NCBI GenBank assembly: GCA_039029315.1
Contig: JBCCGK010000044.1
Location: 22,971 to 86,970 of the forward strand
Length of the DNA: 64,000 bases
Source of the DNA: JBCCCJ01 sp039029315
GTDB lineage: Bacteria > Bacteroidota > Bacteroidia > J057
Direction: 5' to 3'
Below are positions 53,843-63,248 of this stretch, one piece after another (position 1 is the stretch's first letter; each line of letters starts with the position of its first letter). The position numbers and the translations under genes were made by a program. Under the pieces are notes generated by a model. It saw nothing but the letters and a program-made list of their open reading frames with translations, ran no database searches and was not told the DNA's origin.

Positions 53843-54505
53843 ATGCAACAAATTCTGATGATGCGCACATTCTATCCAGGTTTTGTGATGTTAATTTTTT
53901 GGGGATGTACCTCATCTCCTCCGTTGGCAGATAGGTATTCACCTTCAACTCCAACATCTGAGGACTCAGTATATAGCGGCGTGTATGCTCCCTGGGAGGG
54001 GCATTGGGAAGGAGTTTTCAGCATTTATACTGATCCACAAGGCCAACGAGAAGGCTTGAGTCAACCCAGAATTTCGGATAAAGAGATACTGGATAGCTTG
54101 GGCTTGGTAAAAACATCCGAAGTTTCCGTCAAACAGTTCTATCAATCTGTTTCTCCATTTGTACAAAAGGTCTCAATTGAAGATTCATACCTTGAAAAGG
54201 ATGGTAGCATACGCGTTGTGAAAAGCTCGGGTTATAACACAGTAGAAGGAGGAAAATTAGTATGCCTTGTCCAAAAACCTGATGACAGGGTGATCCATTC
54301 CGGCAGCTTACTAGACAAGCACATCATCATTTGGGAACGCTCCATAAGCGCGCCTAAAAATATTGAATATTTCTACGAGCAAGTTGAACTGGATACTTAT
54401 TACATCTTGGGATGGGGATATTATGGGGAGGATGATCCTTCTCTTTCTCCCAAAACCTGGTTTTATGGAGAATATCATCGACCTGATCTCTACGAAACTG
54501 AATGA
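53843..54505 (+). CDS. Predicted lipoprotein, unknown function
   Basis: A 220-residue protein with an N-terminal signal and cysteine in FWGCTSS (weak lipobox). The mature part is acidic and Tyr/Trp-rich near the end (YYILGWGYYGEDD). The start at 53843 gives a short n-region; nearby ATGs at 53858 and 53861 are equally possible. An open frame extends to 53729 but overlaps the thrC start. No family recognised. It is the only plus-strand gene between thrC and thrB. Confidence 0.62.
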   Translation: MQQILMMRTFYPGFVMLIFWGCTSSPPLADRYSPSTPTSEDSVYSGVYAPWEGHWEGVFSIYTDPQGQREGLSQPRISDKEILDSLGLVKTSEVSVKQFYQSVSPFVQKVSIEDSYLEKDGSIRVVKSSGYNTVEGGKLVCLVQKPDDRVIHSGSLLDKHIIIWERSISAPKNIEYFYEQVELDTYYILGWGYYGEDDPSLSPKTWFYGEYHRPDLYETE

Positions 54506-54685
54506 GGTTTATTGATACGGTAGTTATCAGCCATTTTTTAGGTTTTACGGGCCCTGATTCCACAAGGCAGCAGACCATCCGAACAGAAAGTCAAAAAAAT
54601 GGCCAAACAAACCAATATAGGACAAACCAAACAGTCTTGAAATTTTCCTGAAAGTTGAGGAGGGAATCCTTTTCGAAATAGGTAC

Positions 54686-55621
54686 CTATTTAATCCGCTG
54701 TGCACCCAATGTATTGATAGAAGAGATGAATCGCTCTGCTTTAATTCCAGCATCAATAAAGGCATATTGCATAGCGATTCCGACTTTGAATGCCCTGTCG
54801 TCTCCTTCACACAAAGCAAATACTGCTGGCCCAGCACCGGAAATAGAACATCCCAATGCGCCTTCATTCAATGCTGCTTGTTTGACCTGATAAAAACCTG
54901 GAATCAATTGGGATCGATAAGGCTCGGCTATCACATCCTGGATTGACCTCCCAATCAGCTTATAGTCAGATTGCATCAGTCCTGCCACCATGCCTCCGAG
55001 GTTTCCCCATTGGGTGATGGCATCTTTCATTGGAATTTCCTTTCGAAGGATGTTTCTTGCGTCCACTGTCAGGATTTCCAATTCAGGAAGCACAACAGCT
55101 GCAAACAGATTATTCGGTGATGGGATAGAAATGGTATCAAGGTCTTTGTTACTTCGAACCAATACAATTCCTCCAAACAAACAAGGGCCCACATTGTCTG
55201 CATGAATGGCCCCTCCACTAGCCAGGGCCTCACCTTTCAGAGCAAATGGAAGCAACTGTTCTTTGCTCATCGGTCGTCCCATCAATTCATTCACAGCCAC
55301 TGCTCCTGCAACGGCACTACAGGCGCTGGAACCAAGGCCGCTACCGATAGCAATTCCTTTATGGATTTCCATTTCGATCCCCTGTACAACCCCCAATTCT
55401 TCCATCAGAGCCAGGGCGGCAACACCAGCTGTATTCTTGCTAGGATCGGTCGGGAGTTTCCCATTATCACCAGTGATTTTGCTGATGGTAAGACCAGAAG
55501 ATTTAGAAAATCTGGCAATGATATCATCTCCTGGTCGATGAATGGCAAATCCTAATGTATCAAAGCCGCAGGCAACATTTGCTACACTTGCCGGCGCAAA
55601 AACATGGACTTCATTTCGCAT
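54686..55621 (-). CDS. thrB: Homoserine kinase
   Basis: A 311-residue GHMP-family kinase that phosphorylates homoserine for threonine synthesis. Motifs seen: APASVANVACGFDTLG near the start, the ATP loop GIAIGSGLGSSACSA, and the closing GCSISGAGPAVFA. Start is the ATG at 55621 because the frame above it opens with TTG. It follows the large Ig-like gene by 18 bases on the same strand. No homoserine dehydrogenase gene is in the window. Confidence 0.95.
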   Translation of the reverse strand: MRNEVHVFAPASVANVACGFDTLGFAIHRPGDDIIARFSKSSGLTISKITGDNGKLPTDPSKNTAGVAALALMEELGVVQGIEMEIHKGIAIGSGLGSSACSAVAGAVAVNELMGRPMSKEQLLPFALKGEALASGGAIHADNVGPCLFGGIVLVRSNKDLDTISIPSPNNLFAAVVLPELEILTVDARNILRKEIPMKDAITQWGNLGGMVAGLMQSDYKLIGRSIQDVIAEPYRSQLIPGFYQVKQAALNEGALGCSISGAGPAVFALCEGDDRAFKVGIAMQYAFIDAGIKAERFISSINTLGAQRIK

Positions 55622-55639
55622 GTACAATTTCTCCTCTTT

Positions 55640-58111
55640 TCAATCAATAGATATTTTTCGGAACACCTCATACTCATCAACAGAGACTCTAAGTAAATAC
55701 ATGCCTCTGGACAGTTGTGGTTGATGGATTGGAACAGAGACTGATTGAATCTTTCCAATTTCCTGCATAAATACTTTTTTTCCTGCAAGATCAAAAAGGT
55801 CAATCGAAATTTCTTTGGCAGATGGCAATTGTGCATCAACGGTGAATGATCCTGAATTAGGATTTGGATATACGGCCAATTCCAATCCAAGAAATTCCTC
55901 TATCCCATCAAAAATATCTATGAATACTTCTTCACAAATCTGGTTTGTACAAATCCCATCACTTACCGTTAAGCAAACAATAAATGTTCCAATGGATTGA
56001 TAATTATGGGTAGGATTGGGATCAGAAGAGGTGCTCCCATCACCAAAATCCCACTGCCACATCGTTGGGTTCCCTGTACTTTGATCTGTAAACTGAACTT
56101 GCCCATATAATACAGTGTCTCCACTGACATCTATCTGAGCACTAAAATTCGTTTGTTCACTGATGAATATCTGGTCTGTAATCATACATCCAGTAGAATC
56201 ACTCACAATTACTGTATAATCCTGATTTCCGAATCCCCAAATGCTTTGTGTTGTCTCTCCTGTGGACCAATCATAGACCTCCGCTGTATTGCCACCATCC
56301 AGTAGGATAGAGTCGGTTTCACAAATCGTGATATCATCTCCCAGGTCTACATGCAGGGTAGAGAAAGAAATTTTTACGGTATCTGTGCCAACACAATTCT
56401 GGGCATTGGTTACCTGAACGGTATAAGTTCCGGGAGAATTTGCAACAATAGCCTGAGAAGTCTCACTGGTGCTCCATAAATATGAGGATCCTCCGGCTCC
56501 TGCATCCAAGGGAATGCCGACTCCATTGCAGATGACATCGTCTGAGCCCAGATCAACATTGGGTTCCAGTGCCGGAGTAATGTGCACACTGTCCACAGTA
56601 GAACATCCAAATTGATTGACGACAGTTGCCCAATACAATCCTCCTTGATTAGTAGTAATCGTTTGGGTGGTATCCTGAGTAGACCACAAAAACCCTGATC
56701 CTTGATTCCCGGCATTCAGTGTAAAGTTTCCACATTCCGTCCGGTCTGGCCCGAGATCTACCACGGGGTCTAGCGAGACATCGACAATAATCGTGTCAGA
56801 GGTTATACATCCTGCTCCCGTGGTCACCACAACAATGAATTCCCCTGGTGAAGAGACAAATATGGTTTGAGTTGTAGCCGTAAACGGTGTCCATGCATAC
56901 GTCGTCCCTGGATTTGCACTACCTGCATTCAAAATAATAGACTCACCTGAGCATACGGTAGTATCCTCACCGAGATCCACATCCGGCACAAATTCCACAA
57001 ATACAGAGATAGAATCAATTTCCAGACACCCAAAACCATCTACCACTTCAACGGTATAAGTGCCAGTCTCAGAGACAGTTAAGAATTGTCCTGCTGTTCC
57101 ACCGGGATACCAGGTATGAGACAAGGCCGTCGGATTATCAGCATCTAATATGATCGAATCGCCTGGGCAAATCAGCTGGTCAGGGGGAAGGATCACATTG
57201 GTTTCCGACACCACAACATTCACAGTATCAACCAAAATAAAGCCCAGTGTATCTGTAGCCGTGAGGATATAATCTCCAGAACTCACAACAACCTTGGTAC
57301 AAAGCGTATCGATCAAAGGATTTGAGCTCCAGCTATAACTGGTGATTCCATTGATACAGCCTGACAAAATCACTGTATCTGCAAAGCAAACAACTGTATC
57401 AGCCCCAAGCTCCATATTTGGACGCTCTGCGATAAATATATCATCAAAGGCAAAGCCGTCAAGTACCACTGCGGCATCTGAAGAAAAGACAAAACGAAGT
57501 AACACATTCGGCTGACCTCCCAGGCCATCCAGAGCATGTTGCGCCTCAATCCAACCATTGCTCCCTGTGCCAGTTGATGCCGTTCCTGTCCAGGCTTCAA
57601 ACTGTCCTCCTGGCCCAGTAATTCCACCGGTAACAGTATTGTCATTATACCAGGCTACCTGATCATTGTGCGCACCTACAATCTGCCAGGAATTCCCTCC
57701 GTCAATAGAGGATTGCAAGGCCGCGCCATCAACGCTGTATTCAGTCTCCCACCAAATATTCATTCTGATTCCCGGATTAAGCAAATTCGAAAAATCAAAA
57801 CAAGGGCTTATTATTTGAGAATATTCATTGGCATTGTAGGAGTATGGGACGTTGGGTGGTAGGACAAAGGGATTGTTTCCAGTAATCCAACATTTTGATC
57901 CCGAAGCAGCCATATTGATGATCGGATTGGTGGGATCATCCCAGGTCCAGGAATTGGCGGTGCTGAATGTCGGCACAATGGCACTTGCTACCCAACCTCC
58001 ATTACTGGACTCAAAATCCTCTGAATATGGAAAGGTGTTGATACATTGGGCAGTTGCCTGAAGAATGATTCCACAGAAAAGAACCAAAAACAAAGATGAA
58101 TGTTTGATCAT
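55640..58111 (-). CDS. Large secreted adhesin-like protein with Ig-like repeats, PKD and T9SS domains
   Basis: An 823-residue protein (58141 is an alternative start). Order: signal peptide (LFLVLFCGIILQATAQ), an N-terminal jelly-roll-like domain (PYSEDFESSNGGW, then IDGGNSWQIVG, FDDIFIAE), six Ig-like repeats of about 68 residues with the pattern (V)DLGxDxxxC, LDAGx, YxWSTGETTQ, GCxxxDxxxV, one PKD domain (FTDQSTGNPTMWQWDFGDG), and a type A sorting domain from LAVYPNPNSG. It is built like cell-surface or secreted adhesins and matrix proteins. The 18-base gap to thrB is short, but a functional link is unlikely. Confidence 0.88.
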   Translation of the reverse strand: MIKHSSLFLVLFCGIILQATAQCINTFPYSEDFESSNGGWVASAIVPTFSTANSWTWDDPTNPIINMAASGSKCWITGNNPFVLPPNVPYSYNANEYSQIISPCFDFSNLLNPGIRMNIWWETEYSVDGAALQSSIDGGNSWQIVGAHNDQVAWYNDNTVTGGITGPGGQFEAWTGTASTGTGSNGWIEAQHALDGLGGQPNVLLRFVFSSDAAVVLDGFAFDDIFIAERPNMELGADTVVCFADTVILSGCINGITSYSWSSNPLIDTLCTKVVVSSGDYILTATDTLGFILVDTVNVVVSETNVILPPDQLICPGDSIILDADNPTALSHTWYPGGTAGQFLTVSETGTYTVEVVDGFGCLEIDSISVFVEFVPDVDLGEDTTVCSGESIILNAGSANPGTTYAWTPFTATTQTIFVSSPGEFIVVVTTGAGCITSDTIIVDVSLDPVVDLGPDRTECGNFTLNAGNQGSGFLWSTQDTTQTITTNQGGLYWATVVNQFGCSTVDSVHITPALEPNVDLGSDDVICNGVGIPLDAGAGGSSYLWSTSETSQAIVANSPGTYTVQVTNAQNCVGTDTVKISFSTLHVDLGDDITICETDSILLDGGNTAEVYDWSTGETTQSIWGFGNQDYTVIVSDSTGCMITDQIFISEQTNFSAQIDVSGDTVLYGQVQFTDQSTGNPTMWQWDFGDGSTSSDPNPTHNYQSIGTFIVCLTVSDGICTNQICEEVFIDIFDGIEEFLGLELAVYPNPNSGSFTVDAQLPSAKEISIDLFDLAGKKVFMQEIGKIQSVSVPIHQPQLSRGMYLLRVSVDEYEVFRKISID

Positions 58112-58207
58112 CTTTATGTTGAGTGTCAACTGTTTTTGCATACTCAAATTAAATTGTAGTTAGGTCAAAACAAGTTTAAAGGTAACAATAATTTTCTGGT
58201 GGGAGAT

Positions 58208-58246
58208 AAAAAAATTCTCTCTATCACCATAGATGGTGCAGAGAGA
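58208..58246 (-). terminator. Terminator of the first TonB-domain gene
   Basis: On the minus strand a stem of AGAGAGA pairing with TCTCTCT, extended by CACC/GGTG, is followed by seven T residues. It ends the gene at 58294-58752. Confidence 0.75.
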
Positions 58247-58293
58247 TTTTCACAATTAACAAATTTGGCTTTGCTGAAATCAAATTCAGTGGT

Positions 58294-58752
58294 TCAGGAA
58301 CCTGAAAGGTCAAATTGAAATGGAATACTCACCCATCCAGATGTAGCCTTGCCCATTCTTTTGGCAGGCTCAAAGGTCACTAAGGGAACATGCAATTCAA
58401 CTGGAATCCGAAGCATGGGATGAAAGCTATCCACAACGGAATGTTTCACATAGTTCCCTTTTTCATCTACAAGAATTCTTAGAATTACCCTACCTTCGAT
58501 GCCTGCATTTTTGGCAATCGGCGGATATCCAATTTGTTCTTTGATTGCTGGAAGATTTTTGGGAATCGGAGGATGATTAGCAACAGTGGAAGAAGGTGAA
58601 TGAAAATCAGTAACGGTTTGACCTGGAATGTGAGCAGTTTTGGACGTGTTGGTCCCCCCTTCAAATAGCGGAAACCCCAGCCATTGTTGTCCTGTGAAGA
58701 CAACAGCAGCCAACGTCAGTGTAATCCAAAATGTCCGTGTTTGGAAAAACAT
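58294..58752 (-). CDS. TonB C-terminal-domain protein (short)
   Basis: A 152-residue protein with one N-terminal membrane helix and a TonB C-terminal domain (IGYPPIAKNAGIEGRVILRILVDEKG, then SFHPMLRIPV). It is shorter than a full TonB and its linker is not Lys/Pro-rich, so it may be a TonB-like stand-in. An ACC-type near -7 element (TACCTTTT, one mismatch) lies 20 bases upstream. Confidence 0.77.
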   Translation of the reverse strand: MFFQTRTFWITLTLAAVVFTGQQWLGFPLFEGGTNTSKTAHIPGQTVTDFHSPSSTVANHPPIPKNLPAIKEQIGYPPIAKNAGIEGRVILRILVDEKGNYVKHSVVDSFHPMLRIPVELHVPLVTFEPAKRMGKATSGWVSIPFQFDLSGS

Positions 58753-59104
58753 AGGTCTGGGCGATTACAATAAAAGGTACGAAGAGCGTGATTTTCTCAA
58801 GAAATGGAACAAACAACATGCCAGAGCTGTTCTCCATTTCTACCTTTTTTTTATAAAATCTAACACGATGAAAGAACGCTTCTCAGCTGTAGGCTTTACG
58901 CCTATCATCAGATGCAGGTCAGGAATGCAACATGCAGCATCCTTATACAACATCAACAAAAATTGGTGATTGCATCAGGATTAGTACACAGCTTGGTATA
59001 TTTCCAATAGCAACAAGACAAGCCTTCCCATTCCAAGGATTGATTACTTTGGCAGGCAAAAAAACCAGAAAAGAAAAGCAGACGGCTCCTTGTCTAATTC
59101 ATCC
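58753..59104. other. Gap between two TonB-type genes
   Basis: About 350 bases without a supported gene. One open frame of 33 codons exists at 58868 on the plus strand, but has no start signal or homology. The region should hold the promoter of the 58752 gene (TACCTTTT near 58779). Confidence 0.5.
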
Positions 59105-59632
59105 TTATTGATCAAAATTCATTTGAATGTTCACCCAGTATCGGACAGCTTTTCCATCTCGAATGGCTGGAGCAAATCTCAAATTTGAAAGGAATTTATC
59201 ACATCGGGAGCGCAATTGTGTATTGGTTTGGCTGATAATTCTGTGCCGAAGGTAGCGACCATTCTGATCAACAAGAATTCTGGCAACGATGGATTCATTT
59301 TGCAATTGGCCCCTATTCTGAAACGGATAGGCAATCTTGTGCCGAACCTCTTTCAGATTAAGAACAATCGGCTCCTGATTCACAAACACAAAGTCATCAA
59401 TGGCTGGAGAAATAGAATAATGGTAAGAGGAGCAAGTTCGCTTCTTCTTCCGTTTTTTCTTTTTACAATGATCTCTGTGTCGATGTGAAGGAGGTGTACA
59501 GTGAGCAGGGGTTTTGATGATTACTCTGGTGGTAGAATGGTGTGATTGGTTGGACCGAATCAGTTTCCCAGCTGCAAGTATCACAGCAATCATGGTAAGA
59601 AGAATCCAGAAGTTGCGTTTCTTGTCCGACAT
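59105..59632 (-). CDS. TonB C-terminal-domain protein with poly-basic linker
   Basis: A 175-residue protein with one N-terminal membrane helix (WILLTMIAVILAAGKLI), an unusual His/Lys/Arg-rich linker (HRHRDHCKKKKRKKKR), and a TonB C-terminal domain (IAYPFQNRG, SIVARILVDQNGRYLRHRI, LRFAPAIRDGK). The start is the ATG at 59632; upstream TAACCTTTG (59647-59639) resembles a -7 box. The linker differs from normal Pro/Lys linkers, so its span over the periplasm may be limited. Confidence 0.77.
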   Translation of the reverse strand: MSDKKRNFWILLTMIAVILAAGKLIRSNQSHHSTTRVIIKTPAHCTPPSHRHRDHCKKKKRKKKRTCSSYHYSISPAIDDFVFVNQEPIVLNLKEVRHKIAYPFQNRGQLQNESIVARILVDQNGRYLRHRIISQTNTQLRSRCDKFLSNLRFAPAIRDGKAVRYWVNIQMNFDQ

Positions 59633-59751
59633 AATTCGCAAAGGTTACAAGATATGAATACCGTTTAGATAACGATAAAAATGATGGAGCAGTTGTCTGT
59701 ACATTTGAACGCTTTAAGTTAAAAAACTATCCACACTTTTCCAATAAGAAG

Positions 59752-59782
59752 CCCCTGTTTGACAGACTTCGTCAAACAGGGG
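59752..59782 (-). terminator. Terminator hairpin of clpB
   Basis: Perfect 12-bp stem CCCCTGTTTGAC / GTCAAACAGGGG with a 7-base loop, 30 bases after the clpB stop on the minus strand. Only a weak T tract (CTTCTTATT) follows. Confidence 0.72.
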
Positions 59783-59812
59783 TATGGGCCGATTATTTGG
59801 CAGTAAGGTGTC

Positions 59813-62440
59813 TTAGTTTTGTTGACTTTGCTTAAGATTCAGGCTCGTTTGTTCAAAATGGATTCTTCCATTTCGAACTTCAACCACTACCGATGCATTT
59901 TTCGCAACTTTGCCCGCCAATAATTGCTTGGCCAACTCATTCACAATTTCTTTTTGCAACAATCGCTTGACAGGTCTTGCTCCTAGTTGAGGGTCATATC
60001 CCAGGCTGGCCAACAGATCCAGGGTCTCATCGGTGAAGGTCAAGTCTATTCCCATTTCGGCGATTTGTCTAATCAATCCTTGCACTTGAATACTTACTAC
60101 CTCTTTCAGATCAGATTCACTCAAGGGAGAAAAGACAATGGGTTCATCAATCCTGTTCAGGAATTCAGGTCTCAAATGCGTTTTAAGCAAATCCAGCACC
60201 TGTTCTTTGATGATCACCATCAGGGCATCCTTGGTAGACTCTGTTAATTCTTCCAGTTTTTCCTGAATATAATGTGACCCCAAATTGGATGTCATGATCA
60301 CAAGGGTATTCTTGAAATCTACAGTTCTCCCCTTGTTGTCTGTCAGACGCCCATCATCCAGCACCTGCAACAAAATATTAAACACATCGGGATGTGCTTT
60401 TTCAATCTCATCCAGCAACACGACCGAATAAGGTCTACGACGAACGGCCTCGGTCAACTGCCCCCCTTCATCATACCCCACATATCCGGGAGGCGCACCG
60501 ATCAATCTGCTTACAGTATGCTTCTCCTGATACTCCGACATATCTATCCTGACCAGAGAACGTTCATCATCAAAGAGAAATTCAGCCAAAGCTTTGGCCA
60601 ATTCGGTTTTTCCAACTCCAGTTGATCCAAGGAAAATAAATGACCCTATGGGACGATGAGGGTCTTGCAAGCCTGCTCTGCTTCTTCGTATCGCATCCGA
60701 AACGGCCTGAATGGCTTCCTCCTGCCCAACGACCCGTTTATGAAGTTCTTCTTCCAATCGAAGGAGTTTTTGCCGCTCACTTTCTATCATTTTGCTGACA
60801 GGGATGCCTGTCCAGCGCGAAATGACCTCAGCGATATCATCAGACTCTACTTCTTCCTTTAGCATACGGAGGTCTTCCTGATAGCTCATCAATTCTTGCT
60901 TGAATTGCTCTATTTCCTTCTCCACCTCTCCCATGCTTCCATACCTGATTTCGGCCACACGCCCAAAATCTGCTTGCCGTTCAGCTTCCTCGGCTTCTAC
61001 TTTCAGGGCTTCTATCTCTCCTTTTTTCTTTCGGATAGAATCAATGATTGCCTTCTCTGTTTCCCAATGAGAACGGAGCCTTTTCCGATCTTCATTGAGT
61101 TCTGCATACTGGCGTTCAATTTCTCCCAGCTTGCTTTTTTCATTTTCTCTTTTCAAGGCCTCCCGTTCAATTTCAAGATGTCGGATCTTTCGTTCCACCT
61201 CATCCAATTCCTCAGGCATAGAGTCCATTTCCAATCGCAATTTCGCAGCAGCTTCATCTATCAGATCAATGGCTTTGTCTGGCAAAAATCGCTCTGAGAT
61301 ATATCGATTGGACAACTCTGCTGCTGCAACAATTGCCGCATCTGTAATCCGAACACCATGATGGACCTCATACCGTTCCTTCAAGCCCCTGAGGATTGAG
61401 ACTGTGTCCTCCACATTGGGTTCTCCGATATGCACGGACTGAAATCTTCGGGCAAGGGCTTTGTCTTTTTCGATATATTTTTGATACTCATCCAAGGTAG
61501 TGGCCCCAATGGCTCTTAGCTCACCTCTGGCCAATGCAGGTTTCAAAATATTCGCTGCATCCATTGCCCCATCAGTTTTTCCAGCACCAACAAGGGTATG
61601 GATTTCGTCTATGAACAAGACGATTGATCCTGCTGCTCCTACGACCTCTTTGATCACTGCTTTGAGGCGCTCCTCAAATTCTCCACGGAACTTCGCACCA
61701 GCGATCAGGGCTCCCATGTCTAGAGAATAGATCGTTTTGGAGGCCAGGTTTTCTGGCACATCTCCCTGAATCATTCTATGTGCAAGCCCTTCAGCAATGG
61801 CAGTCTTTCCTACTCCTGGCTCTCCTACCAAAATGGGATTGTTCTTGGTTCTTCGAGACAAAATCTGCATAACCCGACGGATTTCATCCTCACGCCCGAT
61901 AACAGGATCAAGTTTTCCCTGCCGAGCCATTTCATTCAGGTTTCTCGCATACTTTCTTATTGCATTGTATTTCGCTTCAGGATTTTGGTCGGTTACTTTG
62001 CTCCCTCCTCGTATTTCCTCCAATACTTTGAGCAATTCTTTTTCTATCACTCCTTGCTCTTTTAACAGATGCCCTACCCCATTTTTGGACTTGACCAAGC
62101 CCAACAAGAAATGTTCAATACTGATAAATTCGTCTTGAAGCTTCCCTGCAGCCTGATTGGCTGATTCCAGAATTGTATGCAGATCATTGGACAAGTACTG
62201 CCCACCACTCGCACCGCTTACCTTTGGGTAGCCATCCGACAACTCCTGGAGTTTCTTGTCCAAAAACGGGAGATTGACTCCCAGTTTTTTCAAAATGAAT
62301 GGCACAATACTTTCTTCCAGTTCCAGCATTGCCTTGAGCAGATGCCCACCTTCAACGGATTGTTGGCGGTTGGTCTTGGCAATTTCCCCTGCCTTCTGAA
62401 TCGCTTCCTGTGCCTTGATGGTATATTGGTTGAAGTTCAT
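59813..62440 (-). CDS. clpB: ATP-dependent disaggregase ClpB
   Basis: An 875-residue Hsp100 chaperone that works with DnaK to dissolve protein aggregates. Clp N-domain repeats, first AAA+ module with GEPGVGKT, the M-domain coiled coil (REALKRENEKSKLGEIERQ and neighbours), and second AAA+ module with GSTGVGKT and QVLDDGRLTDNKGRTVDF. The true start at 62440 opens with MNFNQYTIKAQEAIQ; a longer open frame upstream adds 77 residues without homology. Upstream repeats may serve heat-shock control. Confidence 0.96.
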   Translation of the reverse strand: MNFNQYTIKAQEAIQKAGEIAKTNRQQSVEGGHLLKAMLELEESIVPFILKKLGVNLPFLDKKLQELSDGYPKVSGASGGQYLSNDLHTILESANQAAGKLQDEFISIEHFLLGLVKSKNGVGHLLKEQGVIEKELLKVLEEIRGGSKVTDQNPEAKYNAIRKYARNLNEMARQGKLDPVIGREDEIRRVMQILSRRTKNNPILVGEPGVGKTAIAEGLAHRMIQGDVPENLASKTIYSLDMGALIAGAKFRGEFEERLKAVIKEVVGAAGSIVLFIDEIHTLVGAGKTDGAMDAANILKPALARGELRAIGATTLDEYQKYIEKDKALARRFQSVHIGEPNVEDTVSILRGLKERYEVHHGVRITDAAIVAAAELSNRYISERFLPDKAIDLIDEAAAKLRLEMDSMPEELDEVERKIRHLEIEREALKRENEKSKLGEIERQYAELNEDRKRLRSHWETEKAIIDSIRKKKGEIEALKVEAEEAERQADFGRVAEIRYGSMGEVEKEIEQFKQELMSYQEDLRMLKEEVESDDIAEVISRWTGIPVSKMIESERQKLLRLEEELHKRVVGQEEAIQAVSDAIRRSRAGLQDPHRPIGSFIFLGSTGVGKTELAKALAEFLFDDERSLVRIDMSEYQEKHTVSRLIGAPPGYVGYDEGGQLTEAVRRRPYSVVLLDEIEKAHPDVFNILLQVLDDGRLTDNKGRTVDFKNTLVIMTSNLGSHYIQEKLEELTESTKDALMVIIKEQVLDLLKTHLRPEFLNRIDEPIVFSPLSESDLKEVVSIQVQGLIRQIAEMGIDLTFTDETLDLLASLGYDPQLGARPVKRLLQKEIVNELAKQLLAGKVAKNASVVVEVRNGRIHFEQTSLNLKQSQQN

Positions 62441-62517
62441 GTTGATGTGTTCTTTGTTCCACTCCATGGACCGATGTCCTCTGTCAGGGGTCAAACTTCC
62501 TTCCAACTCCCAAAAAC

Positions 62518-62562
62518 TGCCAATATGACACCCTTCCACAAATCGACACTGCCTTTTTGACA
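62518..62562 (-). promoter_or_regulatory. Candidate heat-shock element pair ahead of clpB
   Basis: Two copies of the pattern TGTCAnnnnGGCA on the minus strand, at 62530-62518 (TGTCATATTGGCA) and 62562-62550 (TGTCAAAAAGGCA), 32 bases apart, which is about three helical turns. Both are imperfect dyads. Their position 78-122 bases before the ATG suits a regulator site. No clear TAnnTTTG promoter was seen here. Confidence 0.4.
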
Positions 62563-62737
62563 CAAGCTGGTGCATTTGATTCTCGCATATGAGGAAAGAA
62601 ATCAATGATGCTATTTCTTTTATGAAAACCCTGACAGTGACCGATACAAGCAACTTAAGCTGTGTATCCACAAGATTAGCTGGCCAGCCGGATGGCAGTC
62701 CACATGTTATTCGAAAAGTTGGCGAGAGTATGATATC

Positions 62738-63238
62738 TTAAAGAAGATATCGGATAGACAAAGCGCCCCCGTGTCCAAAGCGGGGAACCTCTCCTGTCCC
62801 AAAGAGATTCAAAAGCGGCTTATAGTCAAGGCTGATGCAAAAAGGGATTTCTCGAATGGTATACTCGATTCCGAGAATCCCATCTACTCCACCAATCACA
62901 TCAGTTTCTTCTGTAAATACTGGTGCATTCAGGTTACGGTCTTTGTTCCAGTATCCAAAATGCCCTCCGACTCCATAAAACCATTGAAGATCTGAGGACC
63001 CAAAAGCATCAGCATGCTTTTCATACAAGATGGTCAACCCAAGTCCACGAGATCGGAAGTATAGAAGCCCTTCAATAGCTTTTTCGGCATCTAAATGGCC
63101 CTTGACTGTCAGTCCCACACTGTACCCCATTCTCAGGCCAATGGCGGTTCCATAATTTTGAGCAGAGGCTGGGTTAATCCCCCCTCCAAGAAGAATGATA
63201 AGAACAAGAGTTAGAAGATAGACATTCAATGATCTCAT
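62738..63238 (-). CDS. Predicted small outer-membrane beta-barrel protein
   Basis: A 166-residue protein with a signal peptide (LLTLVLIILLGGGINPASAQ) and alternating strands ending in SIRYLL, the terminal pattern of outer-membrane barrels. Glycine and aromatic residues are frequent. Start at 63238; an upstream in-frame TTG or other start is less likely. No family assigned. A perfect 8-bp GATATCTT hairpin spans the stop codon. Confidence 0.68.
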   Translation of the reverse strand: MRSLNVYLLTLVLIILLGGGINPASAQNYGTAIGLRMGYSVGLTVKGHLDAEKAIEGLLYFRSRGLGLTILYEKHADAFGSSDLQWFYGVGGHFGYWNKDRNLNAPVFTEETDVIGGVDGILGIEYTIREIPFCISLDYKPLLNLFGTGEVPRFGHGGALSIRYLL

Positions 63239-63248
63239 AGACAATGTT

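Noticed and set aside
54518..54540. Small TGATA/TATCA hairpin followed by T residues after the lipoprotein gene
   Set aside because: Only five base pairs; too weak to call.
58868..58969. Short plus-strand open frame in the TonB gap
   Set aside because: 33 codons, no start signal, no homology.
62441..62671. Extension of clpB to an upstream start
   Set aside because: The added 77 residues have no ClpB similarity, while MNFNQYTIKA at 62440 is the family start.
62732..62751. 8-bp perfect hairpin GATATCTT at the stop of the barrel protein gene
   Set aside because: No T tract follows, and it overlaps coding sequence, so I did not call it a terminator.
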